Shown one piece after another: positions 50,471-59,577 of a DNA stretch of 64,000 bases (its first letter is position 1; every line of letters starts with the position of its first letter). The notes below the pieces were generated by a model, which saw nothing but the letters and a program-made list of their open reading frames with translations, ran no database searches and was not told the DNA's origin. The stretch spans positions 248,001 to 312,000 of the forward strand of contig VGHE01000003.1 in the NCBI GenBank assembly GCA_016868315.1, in the 5' to 3' direction. The translations under genes and the position numbers were made by a program. The DNA is from Betaproteobacteria bacterium (lineage in GTDB: Bacteria; Bdellovibrionota_B; Oligoflexia; Silvanigrellales; Silvanigrellaceae).

Positions 50471-51283
50471 TCATTTCTGGCACCGCGGACACCACCAGCT
50501 GCTGCGTCCGGCGTGCACGATGCGCTCAATTTTACCACGGCATTTTTTGTTCACACAGCTTTCGCCAGCCCGATCATAAACAAGATGCAATTCCTGAAAG
50601 CCACCAGATTCGCCATGCAATCTGCGGTAGGTTGAAACTGTTGAACCACCGACATCGATGGCTGCAGTAAGGATTTCAGGGATAATTTGGGAAAGCTGCT
50701 TGTACTTTGCCGGCGAAACTTCAGAGCACGTGCGTAAAGGTGAAACCCCAGCGCGGTAAAGCGCCTCAACAGCGTAAATATTTCCAATACCACCAATGAT
50801 ATTTTGATCCATCAATGCGACCTTGATGCAACGCGAGGATTCAGAGAATTTCTTTGACTTGAAAAGCTTCTGAAGCTCTTGCGTTTGGAGGGGATCAACC
50901 GCTTCCGAAATCTCATTGAAAGCCGACACGGGTTTCCAAAAGCCAAACCGACGCGGATCAACAAATCCGAGCGCAGCGCCATCGGAAAAAAGCAGAGTCA
51001 GGTGTTCGTGAGTCTCACGCTGCGGATGACGCGAGGGAATAAAAGCTCCACTCATTCCCAGACTCACAGCCACCCAGCCTTTTTCTGTTCCCAAAACCAT
51101 TTGCTTGGCCACTCTTTGTGGCGCAAGAAAAGTGCTGCCTGACGCAAAAATCTGTTTCAATTTTTGTGTATCAAATGGAAAGCGCAGATCAGGGCGGTGA
51201 AACTCGATGCGGGCGAGTTTCTTTCCGGCATACTCGCGCCCAAGGGCACGCACAAATGATTCAACCTCTGGCAACTCTGGCAT
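50471..51283 (-). CDS. mutM: Formamidopyrimidine-DNA glycosylase
   Basis: MPELPEVESFVRALG, MDQNIIGGIGNIYAVEALYRAGVSP, zinc finger CVNKKCRGKIERIVHAGRSSWWCPRCQK. Confidence 0.95.
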   Translation of the reverse strand: MPELPEVESFVRALGREYAGKKLARIEFHRPDLRFPFDTQKLKQIFASGSTFLAPQRVAKQMVLGTEKGWVAVSLGMSGAFIPSRHPQRETHEHLTLLFSDGAALGFVDPRRFGFWKPVSAFNEISEAVDPLQTQELQKLFKSKKFSESSRCIKVALMDQNIIGGIGNIYAVEALYRAGVSPLRTCSEVSPAKYKQLSQIIPEILTAAIDVGGSTVSTYRRLHGESGGFQELHLVYDRAGESCVNKKCRGKIERIVHAGRSSWWCPRCQK

Positions 51284-51343
51284 GGGTCATCGCACCTCCG
51301 AAATCGATTGAGGTGTCCCAAAAATCTGAGTTGTGCGCAAGCC

Positions 51344-51880
51344 TCATGCCTCGCGGCGTGTCAGTGAATATTTCCAGAGCTGCTTCTGGCTCAGGATGAA
51401 CTGCTCGTCGAGGGAGCGCAGGCGGACGCTGAGTACCTCTGCGAAATTGCGGTAAAAACGCAGTGCCAAGCCCGGGTCGTTTTCCATCGCCCGCTGCCAG
51501 ACCCCACCATCGAGAAAATAGGTGAGAACCTTATTCTGCGCGGCAACCGTTGCGCTCCGCGGTTTGTGATCAATGAAGCTCATCTCACCAAAGCACATCC
51601 CCGATCCCAAGTGAGCCAGGAGATGCCCTTCGTCGCGCGGTCCGCGGCCAGCCTTGAAGATGCCCACCTGCCCTTCAAGCACCACGTACATCCCCACCGA
51701 GTTTTCTCCTTCAATAACAATATTGCTGCCTGGCTTGTACAGCCTGAGCTCACCCAATGAGTATATTTTGATCAAATCACTCTTCGAAAAACCAACGAAA
51801 ATCGGCAAATTTTCGAGAAGCACTGCTCCTCTTTCCGGCGTCAGATATTCTCTTGGAATAACTTCTTCGTCTTTTGCCAT
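51344..51880 (-). CDS. Cyclic nucleotide-binding domain protein
   Basis: SLGELRLYKPGSNIVIEGENSVGMYVVLEGQVGIFK, LGSGMCFGEMSFIDHKPRSATVAAQ. Confidence 0.9.
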   Translation of the reverse strand: MAKDEEVIPREYLTPERGAVLLENLPIFVGFSKSDLIKIYSLGELRLYKPGSNIVIEGENSVGMYVVLEGQVGIFKAGRGPRDEGHLLAHLGSGMCFGEMSFIDHKPRSATVAAQNKVLTYFLDGGVWQRAMENDPGLALRFYRNFAEVLSVRLRSLDEQFILSQKQLWKYSLTRREA

Positions 51881-51944
51881 GTGCTATCCTCACTGCAGAG
51901 GTATCGGTAAAGACTGCCCTTGCTTTATCGAGGAAATTTGACGG

Positions 51945-52373
51945 ATGCAGCTCAAGTCAATTGCTCTTGAAAAAGTCGCTGTCGGTGATGTCTTGGTGGG
52001 TCGCTCGCTCTCAGTAACACGACCCGAAGCGATGAAACTCGTGATTGTGCAAGAGCTCGAGGCCGAGGCTATTCTTTTAGCTCCCTTCGCAGCGACTTTT
52101 GCTGATGATGACACCGATGAGCCGAGTGATGGGGAAGTCCGAATCTCCAAAAAACAAGCGAAACAAACACTTGCCTGCCCCGAATTGGAGGCAGGCGATC
52201 GACTGCTGCACCGCGAACGCCTGGCAACGATCATCGAAACAAAACAAAACGATTGGCACGTGAAGATTCGCTACAACGACGCTGCTGGCGGGGAATTTTA
52301 CGGAAACCTAATTTGGATGGATCTCTCGCCTACACTCACAGCCCTTGAGCTTGCCCGGATTTGGCCGAGCTGA
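51945..52373 (+). CDS. Hypothetical protein
   Basis: Intact ORF divergent from the cNMP-binding gene. Confidence 0.65.
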   Translation: MQLKSIALEKVAVGDVLVGRSLSVTRPEAMKLVIVQELEAEAILLAPFAATFADDDTDEPSDGEVRISKKQAKQTLACPELEAGDRLLHRERLATIIETKQNDWHVKIRYNDAAGGEFYGNLIWMDLSPTLTALELARIWPS

Positions 52374-52379
52374 ATCCCT

Positions 52380-53102
52380 TTAGATTTTTTCCCCAGCCAC
52401 GCGCCTAGATGCGCCGATACGGCTGCGCAATTTCTGCAAAACTTGCTCCGGCTCAACTTTCAAAGCCACTAGGCTCACCAACCAGTGGTAGAGCAGATCG
52501 GCCGACTCCGAAACAAATTCGTCCGCATCTCCGGTTATGGTGAGATTCTTAGCTGCCAAGATGGCCTCCGTGCACTCCTCGCCCAGTTTGCGCAGCACAC
52601 GGTCGGCTCCGGCCTGCATCAGTTTGTAAGTGTAGCTTTCGGGATCGCTGCCGTGAGCGCGTTGCACAAGAGTTGCATGCACCTGAGCCAAAACCCCCCA
52701 AGCTGGTGCAACACCTTCAAAGCCACCCTGTTCGCGCTCTTCATCGAAGCAAGTCTCGGAATTCCGGTGACAGGTTGGCCCCTGCGGGTCGACCAAAGCC
52801 AAGATGGTATCGGCATCACAGTCAACGAACAGGCTTTTGACCTTCAAGAAATGCCCGGAAGTTTCACCTTTTTTCCAGAGCTTCGCGCGTGAACGCGACC
52901 AGAACACCACTTCGCCCGACTGCAGTGTTTGCTGCCACGCCTCGGCCGATACGTACCCCAGCATCAAGACCTGGCCAGTGCGAAAACTCTGGCAAACCAA
53001 GGGTAAAACGGGTGGCTGCCCGTCGCCCTGCGCAACCGCCTTGCTCCAATCGGGCTCAGCATGCGCGCCCCGCACCTCTACAGTGAGCAAACGCTTATTC
53101 AT
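52380..53102 (-). CDS. hisIE: Bifunctional phosphoribosyl-AMP cyclohydrolase / phosphoribosyl-ATP pyrophosphatase
   Basis: VLMLGYVSAEAWQQTLQSGEVVFWSRSRAKLWKKGETSG, VDCDADTILALVDPQGPTCH; C-terminal RKLGEECTEAILAAKN, ESADLLYHWLVSL. Confidence 0.92.
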   Translation of the reverse strand: MNKRLLTVEVRGAHAEPDWSKAVAQGDGQPPVLPLVCQSFRTGQVLMLGYVSAEAWQQTLQSGEVVFWSRSRAKLWKKGETSGHFLKVKSLFVDCDADTILALVDPQGPTCHRNSETCFDEEREQGGFEGVAPAWGVLAQVHATLVQRAHGSDPESYTYKLMQAGADRVLRKLGEECTEAILAAKNLTITGDADEFVSESADLLYHWLVSLVALKVEPEQVLQKLRSRIGASRRVAGEKI

Positions 53103-53220
53103 TGCAGCCTCCCTGTGATTTTATTTCCCATGACAAATTCAACTTCATCCGGCACAAACGCATTTTCCGGGTGCGATAATGCAACAGCAAGTCTCAAATG
53201 CCGCACGTCCGGAGGTTCGA

Positions 53221-53703
53221 ATGTCCATCAATATCTTTAGAACTGCAACAGGCCAAGCCATCCGTGAAATCATCTCCGACCACAGCCAGGAAAATCGGTT
53301 CGGACGTACACTCACCGATTCAGATCTCGACGCCATTTGCGAACGCGTTGTTGACCTCTTCGAAATGACATTGAATTTGCGCGCCCAAGTCGCTGGAACG
53401 GGAGTGGCTACAGGAGACTCGAACGAATCGTCTCGCAATTCCGGACGACAGACGTCACGCAGCGTGCGTTGGGACGAAGAGCCGACAAAGGTGCCCACAA
53501 CTCGCGCAGCCTCCGAGATTTACGATTTCGGTCAATTGAATAAACAATCCCGAGCCGATGCGCTGCCAAGCCTGGCTCCACAACAGACCACAGAAATTGA
53601 CCTGAAATTGCCTCGCAAAAGAATCAGTGTGACGGTCGAGGAGCGAGAAGTGTTGATGCGGCGGGCTCAGTCGCCTGCAGTGGCCCCACGCCCCGCCCCT
53701 TGA
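53221..53703 (+). CDS. Hypothetical protein
   Basis: Intact ORF MSINIFRTATGQAIREII...; 3' end overlaps the convergent gene. Confidence 0.55.
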   Translation: MSINIFRTATGQAIREIISDHSQENRFGRTLTDSDLDAICERVVDLFEMTLNLRAQVAGTGVATGDSNESSRNSGRQTSRSVRWDEEPTKVPTTRAASEIYDFGQLNKQSRADALPSLAPQQTTEIDLKLPRKRISVTVEEREVLMRRAQSPAVAPRPAP

Positions 53704-54136
53704 GAACCGCAACGAGCCGCATGAAACAGGGCAGATCACCTGCGATTTTCACAAGCCCATTGAGATAGGCAATTTTTGCCTTGAGAGTGCCCCCAAGGAG
53801 GCGCCTCAGAGTATTGGCATCGGTGCTCACCTTGACCCGAACTGCCCCCTCATTAAGCAAACCTAAAAGAGTTGCCTCGTCCATTCGCAGCGGAGATCCT
53901 AGGTCGAATGTGACCTCCGCATGCCCGCCACTCACCGTGAGACGTCCACTCGACACGGTTTGAGGGGTGACAACCACAAGAAAACTGGGTTGAGAGTCAA
54001 TGTAAAAAAGGAAGTCGCCGCGAAACTGGGCGCGCTCCTCTTCTCCCAGAGCAACAAGATCCCGCACCACCCAGGCACGAAACTGGTCGGCAATTTTCCA
54101 AAGCATATTTGAATCTTGCTCTGCGCTCGTGTGCAT
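53624..54136 (-). CDS. Hypothetical protein, possibly SCP2-like
   Basis: ORF with SCP2-like beta/alpha pattern (FLVVVTPQTVSSGRLTVSGGHAEVTFDLGSPLRMDEATLLGLLNEGAVRVKVSTDANTL); family assignment tentative. Confidence 0.5.
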   Translation of the reverse strand: MHTSAEQDSNMLWKIADQFRAWVVRDLVALGEEERAQFRGDFLFYIDSQPSFLVVVTPQTVSSGRLTVSGGHAEVTFDLGSPLRMDEATLLGLLNEGAVRVKVSTDANTLRRLLGGTLKAKIAYLNGLVKIAGDLPCFMRLVAVLKGRGVGPLQATEPAASTLLAPRPSH

Positions 54137-54261
54137 CTTCTGCTTCGACCTTCAGGCCAGACCGACCTACGCGCCGGCATCCACCCTGTATCCGGTTTCA
54201 GTTGAATCATTCATTTTAGGGCATAAAGCAGGGCAACGGCAGTGTCCAGCGTGATTCCTGC

Positions 54262-56166
54262 TCAGCGCGTGCAATCGCGCAGTTCAAGTTTGCGCCAAAC
54301 GGTTCGGTTAATGTCGTTTCGAGTCAACGTTTCCTCGAATGAACCAGACTTGCACTTGGGGTGCTGAATGCGGAAGCGCAACTTCTGATTGATAGGCATG
54401 AGGTCAAACACATGAGGGGTGGTTCCGCCGGCATCCCATCCTTCTTGATTCGTGACCCGTGCGCCCGGCGGCTGTGTGAAAATCTGCAACTGTGCTGTCG
54501 GCACACTCGAGTCGCGCTCGAGAATCACTTGCTCATTGATTTTTCCGCCAGCAAGTGTGGTTTTGACGTCGATCTGCTTTGTGCGGATACCAGGACGAGA
54601 CAACACAATGGAATGTTGCCCCGGCGGCAGAGTCACTTGCACGGGAAAACCCACCGGCTTTCCGCCACCAAAGGGACGCCCGTTGACCTCCATCAACATG
54701 CGCACATTTCCGGGCGACACAGACAAAGTGACCGTACTGGCCAAACCCGCACCGCGGTTTCGAATCATGTAGATCGCACCAAAGAGAACACCAACCAAAA
54801 GCACGAGCACAATCAGCGGTCCTAAGAGACTGCTGCTCTGCTTTCGACCCGACCGCGGCGCTTCGAAATAAACAGACGACAAGGGGGTCTGGGCAGCAGG
54901 GATCGCGATGTTTCTGCCTTTGTGTTGGGTCTGGGTGCCCTCGCGCCTGCTCTGCCCCAAACTCAGTGAACCTCGTTTTACCGACAGCGCCTTCGCGGCA
55001 GTGCCATCCAGCTCGCGTTTACGCGCCGTTTGCCCGAGAGCCACGGCATTGCCGACACGAATAGATGTTCCACCACCCGTGCGCACCGGATTGCGCGAAT
55101 TGGTCATAGACGCACTGACATCGAGAACCTGTGAGTGCATACCCGAATCGATACGATCGCCAAAAACATTATTTGAACGCATCACCGCATCGAAGTTTCC
55201 GACCGGAAGAGCCAAGGTCGAGCGCAAACGCTCGCGTGCTGCTTCGAGTTTTTCAGAAAAAACACTCTGCATGAAATCTGCAAGTTCGCCGATGAAGAAG
55301 TCCGGTCGGTACTGATACAGGAAGCGACTCAAATCACGCACTGCCTCGCGACCGCTCTGGTAGCGCTGCAAAGGATCCTTGGCGAGAAGTTTCATCACAA
55401 TTGCGTCGAGCTCGGGTGGAACACCGCTGTTGTTCACCTGGCTCGGAGGCCGAACCTGACAAGCTCGCACTGCCTCGAGTACAGCAAGATCTTCGCCCCT
55501 GAAGAGACGCGCCATAGTGAGCATTTCATAAAGAATAATGCCCACAGCAAAGATATCCGAACGTGCATCAATATTGTACCCACTGGCCTGTTCCGGGCTC
55601 ATGTAACGGAATTTACCCTTGAGCACTCCCACGCGTGTGGTTGAGATCTGGTTCTCGGCTTTGGCTATGCCGAAGTCGGTAATCTTGACGTCACCCTCGT
55701 AACTCACGAGGATGTTTTGGGGGCTGACATCGCGGTGTATGATGCCCATCGACTTTCCGGTCACGTCGACAGCAGCATGCGCGTAGGCCAAACCAGAGAG
55801 AGTCTCCATGGCTATGTAACACGCCAGATCGATAGGTATACGCTTTTTCTGCTGCTCAGCCGCGGAGAGAACCCCACGCAGATCTTGCCCATCCACGAAG
55901 TCCATGACCAACATGTAGCTGGTGCCGTCGGACACAAAATCGAAGACCTGAACGATATTTTTGTTCTGGAGCTGCTTAGCAACATTGGCTTCGTTGCGGA
56001 ACATTTCCACGAACTCATTGTCTTGGGCGTAGTGAGGGAGAATCCGCTTGAAGGCACAGACGCGTGCAAAACCATCACTTCCCACGCTCTTGCCAAGGTG
56101 GATTTCGGCCATACCACCCTGCGCAATGCGCTCTGTGAGAATATATTTGGGTTGGCTTTGTGCCAT
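54262..56166 (-). CDS. Ser/Thr protein kinase with TM helix and PEGA-like extracytoplasmic domain
   Basis: YILTERIAQGGMAEIHLGK, IIHRDVSPQNILVSYEGDVKITDFGIAK, FRYMSPEQASGYNIDARSDIFAVGIILYEML; TM at LIVLVLLVGVLFGAIYMI. Confidence 0.94.
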   Translation of the reverse strand: MAQSQPKYILTERIAQGGMAEIHLGKSVGSDGFARVCAFKRILPHYAQDNEFVEMFRNEANVAKQLQNKNIVQVFDFVSDGTSYMLVMDFVDGQDLRGVLSAAEQQKKRIPIDLACYIAMETLSGLAYAHAAVDVTGKSMGIIHRDVSPQNILVSYEGDVKITDFGIAKAENQISTTRVGVLKGKFRYMSPEQASGYNIDARSDIFAVGIILYEMLTMARLFRGEDLAVLEAVRACQVRPPSQVNNSGVPPELDAIVMKLLAKDPLQRYQSGREAVRDLSRFLYQYRPDFFIGELADFMQSVFSEKLEAARERLRSTLALPVGNFDAVMRSNNVFGDRIDSGMHSQVLDVSASMTNSRNPVRTGGGTSIRVGNAVALGQTARKRELDGTAAKALSVKRGSLSLGQSRREGTQTQHKGRNIAIPAAQTPLSSVYFEAPRSGRKQSSSLLGPLIVLVLLVGVLFGAIYMIRNRGAGLASTVTLSVSPGNVRMLMEVNGRPFGGGKPVGFPVQVTLPPGQHSIVLSRPGIRTKQIDVKTTLAGGKINEQVILERDSSVPTAQLQIFTQPPGARVTNQEGWDAGGTTPHVFDLMPINQKLRFRIQHPKCKSGSFEETLTRNDINRTVWRKLELRDCTR

Positions 56167-56269
56167 GCTGCCCTTCACTCCTTCGCCAAACGCGACGCTC
56201 CCTATGGAAACGCGCATCAGCTCAGCGAAGGTATCGGAGCAGGTTGTTCAAGATTGATGTGTCAAAAAT

Positions 56270-56908
56270 TCAAGGCCAGCGCAGTTGAACTTTTGCGAGG
56301 GCAGACTGGGCAAGAAATTCAGCGGCAAGAGTTTCTTTTTGGTTTTCATTGTCGCGCTGCAGAATGGTTTCAGGAAAATCAAAAATCATCAAATAATCCT
56401 GCGACCACTGATGGATATTCGGAAAGAACGTCTGCAGCAGAGTTTTGTCGGCAATGCGGCGAACATACAGTGGCGTGAGCTGACTTGGACCTACGCGCAT
56501 CGAGAGCGACCACAGAGTGCGGTCATCCAAGCTCGCATAGGCTGACTCAGGTGTGAAAACGCTGACCAGAACCCCGAGACGCACACCTCCCGAAGAGTCC
56601 GACAGAACCGAGAGGCTGTCCGCTGAACCACGCAGGCGCGAGAGTCTTTGAGTCACGGCCTTACGCATATCGTCGGTCAACAACACGGCGCTCATCTCGA
56701 CTCTGTTTTGAAATTGCGAAAAAACTGTAACCTTCCGCAACCATCTCGCAAGAACCGGCTCATATTGCGCATCCTGGGCAGGAAGCGGTGGAGCAGAACT
56801 CTCAACCGAACTCGACACACACCCCGATACTCCGGCCAGCACTGCAAAGCACACGGCCATGAAAAGAGCACGTGGCTGAAAAGCAAACCTTTCACGACGC
56901 AGTGACAC
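56270..56908 (-). CDS. Predicted lipoprotein
   Basis: MAVCFAVLAGVSGC lipobox; GTG start at 56908 or ATG at 56860. Confidence 0.6.
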   Translation of the reverse strand: MSLRRERFAFQPRALFMAVCFAVLAGVSGCVSSSVESSAPPLPAQDAQYEPVLARWLRKVTVFSQFQNRVEMSAVLLTDDMRKAVTQRLSRLRGSADSLSVLSDSSGGVRLGVLVSVFTPESAYASLDDRTLWSLSMRVGPSQLTPLYVRRIADKTLLQTFFPNIHQWSQDYLMIFDFPETILQRDNENQKETLAAEFLAQSALAKVQLRWP

Positions 56909-57821
56909 GGTTTCGACCTCCCTGCTTCGATTGGTACATCCGCGCATCCGCAAGACGAATGAGCTCCTGCACGTTCGGCTGATTTTCTGAATCTAACGTC
57001 TTCTCAATGACCTCCTGAGCCGATGCCACACCCAGACTGATCGTCACAGGGATGTGCTTGCCTTCGTAGTCCACCGAGCTGAGCTCAACAGTACGACGAA
57101 TCCGCTCAGCCAGCGCCACTGCGTCTTGCAGAGCGCACGATGCCAAAACACAAAATTCTTCACCGCCAAATCGGGCAAAGGTCTCATTGGTGCCAATCAA
57201 AGGCTTAATAACCGCACATACTTCCTTGAGAACGATATCCCCAGCATCGTGGCCGTGGGTATCATTGATGGACTTGAAGCGGTCGAGGTCGATCATGATG
57301 AAACTCAGTTCCACCGCACCCGCCTTGGCCAGCCGAAACTCCTCCTCGAGGCGCTCCATCGCATATTCGCGCCGAAAAACATCGAGCATCCTGTCTTGAA
57401 CCGCCATCCGGTAAATTCGGTCGAAAAGCAGCTGCTCTGCCGTTCCAGTGCTAAAGTAACGCAAACGCACGTTACCCGCGCGCAACATGTCACCATGCAT
57501 CAGCTCAGCACTTTGCATGACACGGACGTCATTGATGAAGGTATGATTGAGACTTCCAAGATCGGTAACAACGGCAGTTGTTCCCTGGAAGTCAATTCGA
57601 CAGTGCTCGCGAGATACGCTCGGGTCATCGATCCAGACTTGGACACGGTCAGCGCGGCGCCCCAGCAGAACACCGGCACTCGACAGGTTGAAACGTTTTC
57701 CCGCAGCGCCACCATCGTATTGAACCAGCACAGGCGAATTGTTTCGCGTCTGCCCGCCAGTTAACGACTGCGTGGACGACGCCACTATGGTTTTGTCATC
57801 GTTTTGCCTGTCTTGTGACAT
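56892..57821 (-). CDS. FHA-GGDEF diguanylate cyclase (DgcB-like architecture)
   Basis: FHA: LLGRRADRVQVWIDDPSVSREHCRI...DLGSLNHTFIND; GGDEF: FARFGGEEFCVLAS. Confidence 0.93.
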   Translation of the reverse strand: MSQDRQNDDKTIVASSTQSLTGGQTRNNSPVLVQYDGGAAGKRFNLSSAGVLLGRRADRVQVWIDDPSVSREHCRIDFQGTTAVVTDLGSLNHTFINDVRVMQSAELMHGDMLRAGNVRLRYFSTGTAEQLLFDRIYRMAVQDRMLDVFRREYAMERLEEEFRLAKAGAVELSFIMIDLDRFKSINDTHGHDAGDIVLKEVCAVIKPLIGTNETFARFGGEEFCVLASCALQDAVALAERIRRTVELSSVDYEGKHIPVTISLGVASAQEVIEKTLDSENQPNVQELIRLADARMYQSKQGGRNRVTAS

Positions 57822-57896
57822 GAGCTCCACTCTTTTCGGCAGTTTTGCACATACCCGATGATAACAGGGGAAGAGCCCAAAAAGGAACGCCCCCTT

Positions 57897-59555
57897 TCAG
57901 AGGCCGCTCACCATCTTGACGCCAATGACGTTGGGCAATTTTCGCATACCAATGAGCAGCTCGGGCTCGAGCGTGCCATCGATGCGAATAAGCGACATCG
58001 CCATACCACCACGCCGATTTCGAGAAAGCTCGAATTGGGCAATATTGATTTGATTGCGTGCAAGGAAAGAACCCACATCGCCAATCACACCCGGCCGGTC
58101 GTGGTTCTGCAACACAAGCATCTCACCTTCAGGCTCGATTTCAAAAAGGAAGTCATTGATAGAGCACAGGCGGGGATGTTCATTGCCTAACAGGACTGCC
58201 CCTACAGAGGTCTGCTCGTGCGCGGCAGCGCCCTCAACCCGGAGCTCCAGCCCATTACGGCGCACGGAGCTGGTTTCAGCAGAGATCGAATCAATGGTCA
58301 GGTTCAAGCCGCGCTTTGCCAGAAGTCGTTCAGCATTCACATAACTCACGTATTCATCGCTGCTCGGAGAAACAAATCCCTTGATTGCGGAGATACGCAA
58401 TAACTGCAGCTCCTCTGCCTTAATATCAGCGGCCACGAGCAAACGCAGTTCACGCGGATTGAAGTCGCAGATCTGTGCTGCAACACGGCCGAGCTTTTCG
58501 GCAAGAACTGCAAAACGGCGAGAGGCTTCGGTACCGAGCACAGAAACGTGCGGCAGGTTGACCGGTGTATCCACAATCTCGCCCCGCAGAGCTTTCAAAG
58601 TCTGCACTGCGACAGTGTGACCAATGCGGTATTGAGCCTCATGTGTGCTCGCTCCGATATGCGGTGTAACAACCACATTTTTGTGAGACACAAGCTCCAG
58701 CAGAGGCTTCGGCTCGTTGTCAAAAGTGTCGATCCCTGCACCAGAAATATAACCTTCATTGAGAAGCTTGAGCAGGGCTTTCTCGTTAATAATTCCGCCC
58801 CGGGCTGCGTTGAGAACCACAGCGCCCTTCTTCAATTTGCGCAGCTCGATTTCACCGACCATTCCCTTCGTTTCTTTATTTAAGGGAGTGTGAACAGTTA
58901 ACACATCGCATTCAGCAAGGAGCTCCTCAAGCGTTGCACGGCGCTCGGCACCATGCTTGCGGAACACTTCCTCGGAAATGTAGGGGTCGTAGGCAAGCAC
59001 ACGCATATCGAAAGAACGGCAAAACTTCGCCACGCGATGACCCACGTTGCCAAGCCCGACAATACCGATGGTTTTCTCAAGCAATTCGGTTCCAGTGAAT
59101 TCGTGTCGATTCCATCCACCCGAAGCTGTGCTTGAATGAGCGCGCGGGATATTGCGGATGACCGAGAGCAAAAGTCCGAGAGTCAATTCCGCCGCAGAGT
59201 TGGTGTTTCTACCGGGCGTATTCAAAACCAGAACCCCCGACTCCGTGGCTGCCTCTACGTCGATATTTCCGTAGCCAACCGCTGCACGCGCCACAACACT
59301 CAACTGTTTGCCCGCAGAGAGAACTTCTTTGTCTACGTCGGTTTCAGAGCGTGAAACCAAAACATGTGCATCCGCAACTTCTTTCAGCAAAACATCGCGA
59401 CTACAGTCGGGCAAATAACAGAGCTCAACGGGCAAATTGGGTGCGAGTTCCGAAGGAGGATTCTTGAACAGATCGAGCGCCACATCGTGGAGTTTGCCCG
59501 TGATGAGGATTTTAATCTTCTGCGGCGATTGCGCTCCAGTAGATTGTCGCAACAT
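57897..59555 (-). CDS. serA: D-3-phosphoglycerate dehydrogenase
   Basis: GIVGLGNVGHRVAKFCRSFDMRVLAYDPY, VLNAARGGIINEKALL, C-terminal ACT domain (VLQNHDRPGVIGDVGSFLARNQINIAQFELSRNRRGGMAMS). Confidence 0.96.
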   Translation of the reverse strand: MLRQSTGAQSPQKIKILITGKLHDVALDLFKNPPSELAPNLPVELCYLPDCSRDVLLKEVADAHVLVSRSETDVDKEVLSAGKQLSVVARAAVGYGNIDVEAATESGVLVLNTPGRNTNSAAELTLGLLLSVIRNIPRAHSSTASGGWNRHEFTGTELLEKTIGIVGLGNVGHRVAKFCRSFDMRVLAYDPYISEEVFRKHGAERRATLEELLAECDVLTVHTPLNKETKGMVGEIELRKLKKGAVVLNAARGGIINEKALLKLLNEGYISGAGIDTFDNEPKPLLELVSHKNVVVTPHIGASTHEAQYRIGHTVAVQTLKALRGEIVDTPVNLPHVSVLGTEASRRFAVLAEKLGRVAAQICDFNPRELRLLVAADIKAEELQLLRISAIKGFVSPSSDEYVSYVNAERLLAKRGLNLTIDSISAETSSVRRNGLELRVEGAAAHEQTSVGAVLLGNEHPRLCSINDFLFEIEPEGEMLVLQNHDRPGVIGDVGSFLARNQINIAQFELSRNRRGGMAMSLIRIDGTLEPELLIGMRKLPNVIGVKMVSGL

Positions 59556-59577
59556 GGAAACCTCCCAAAAACAGATT

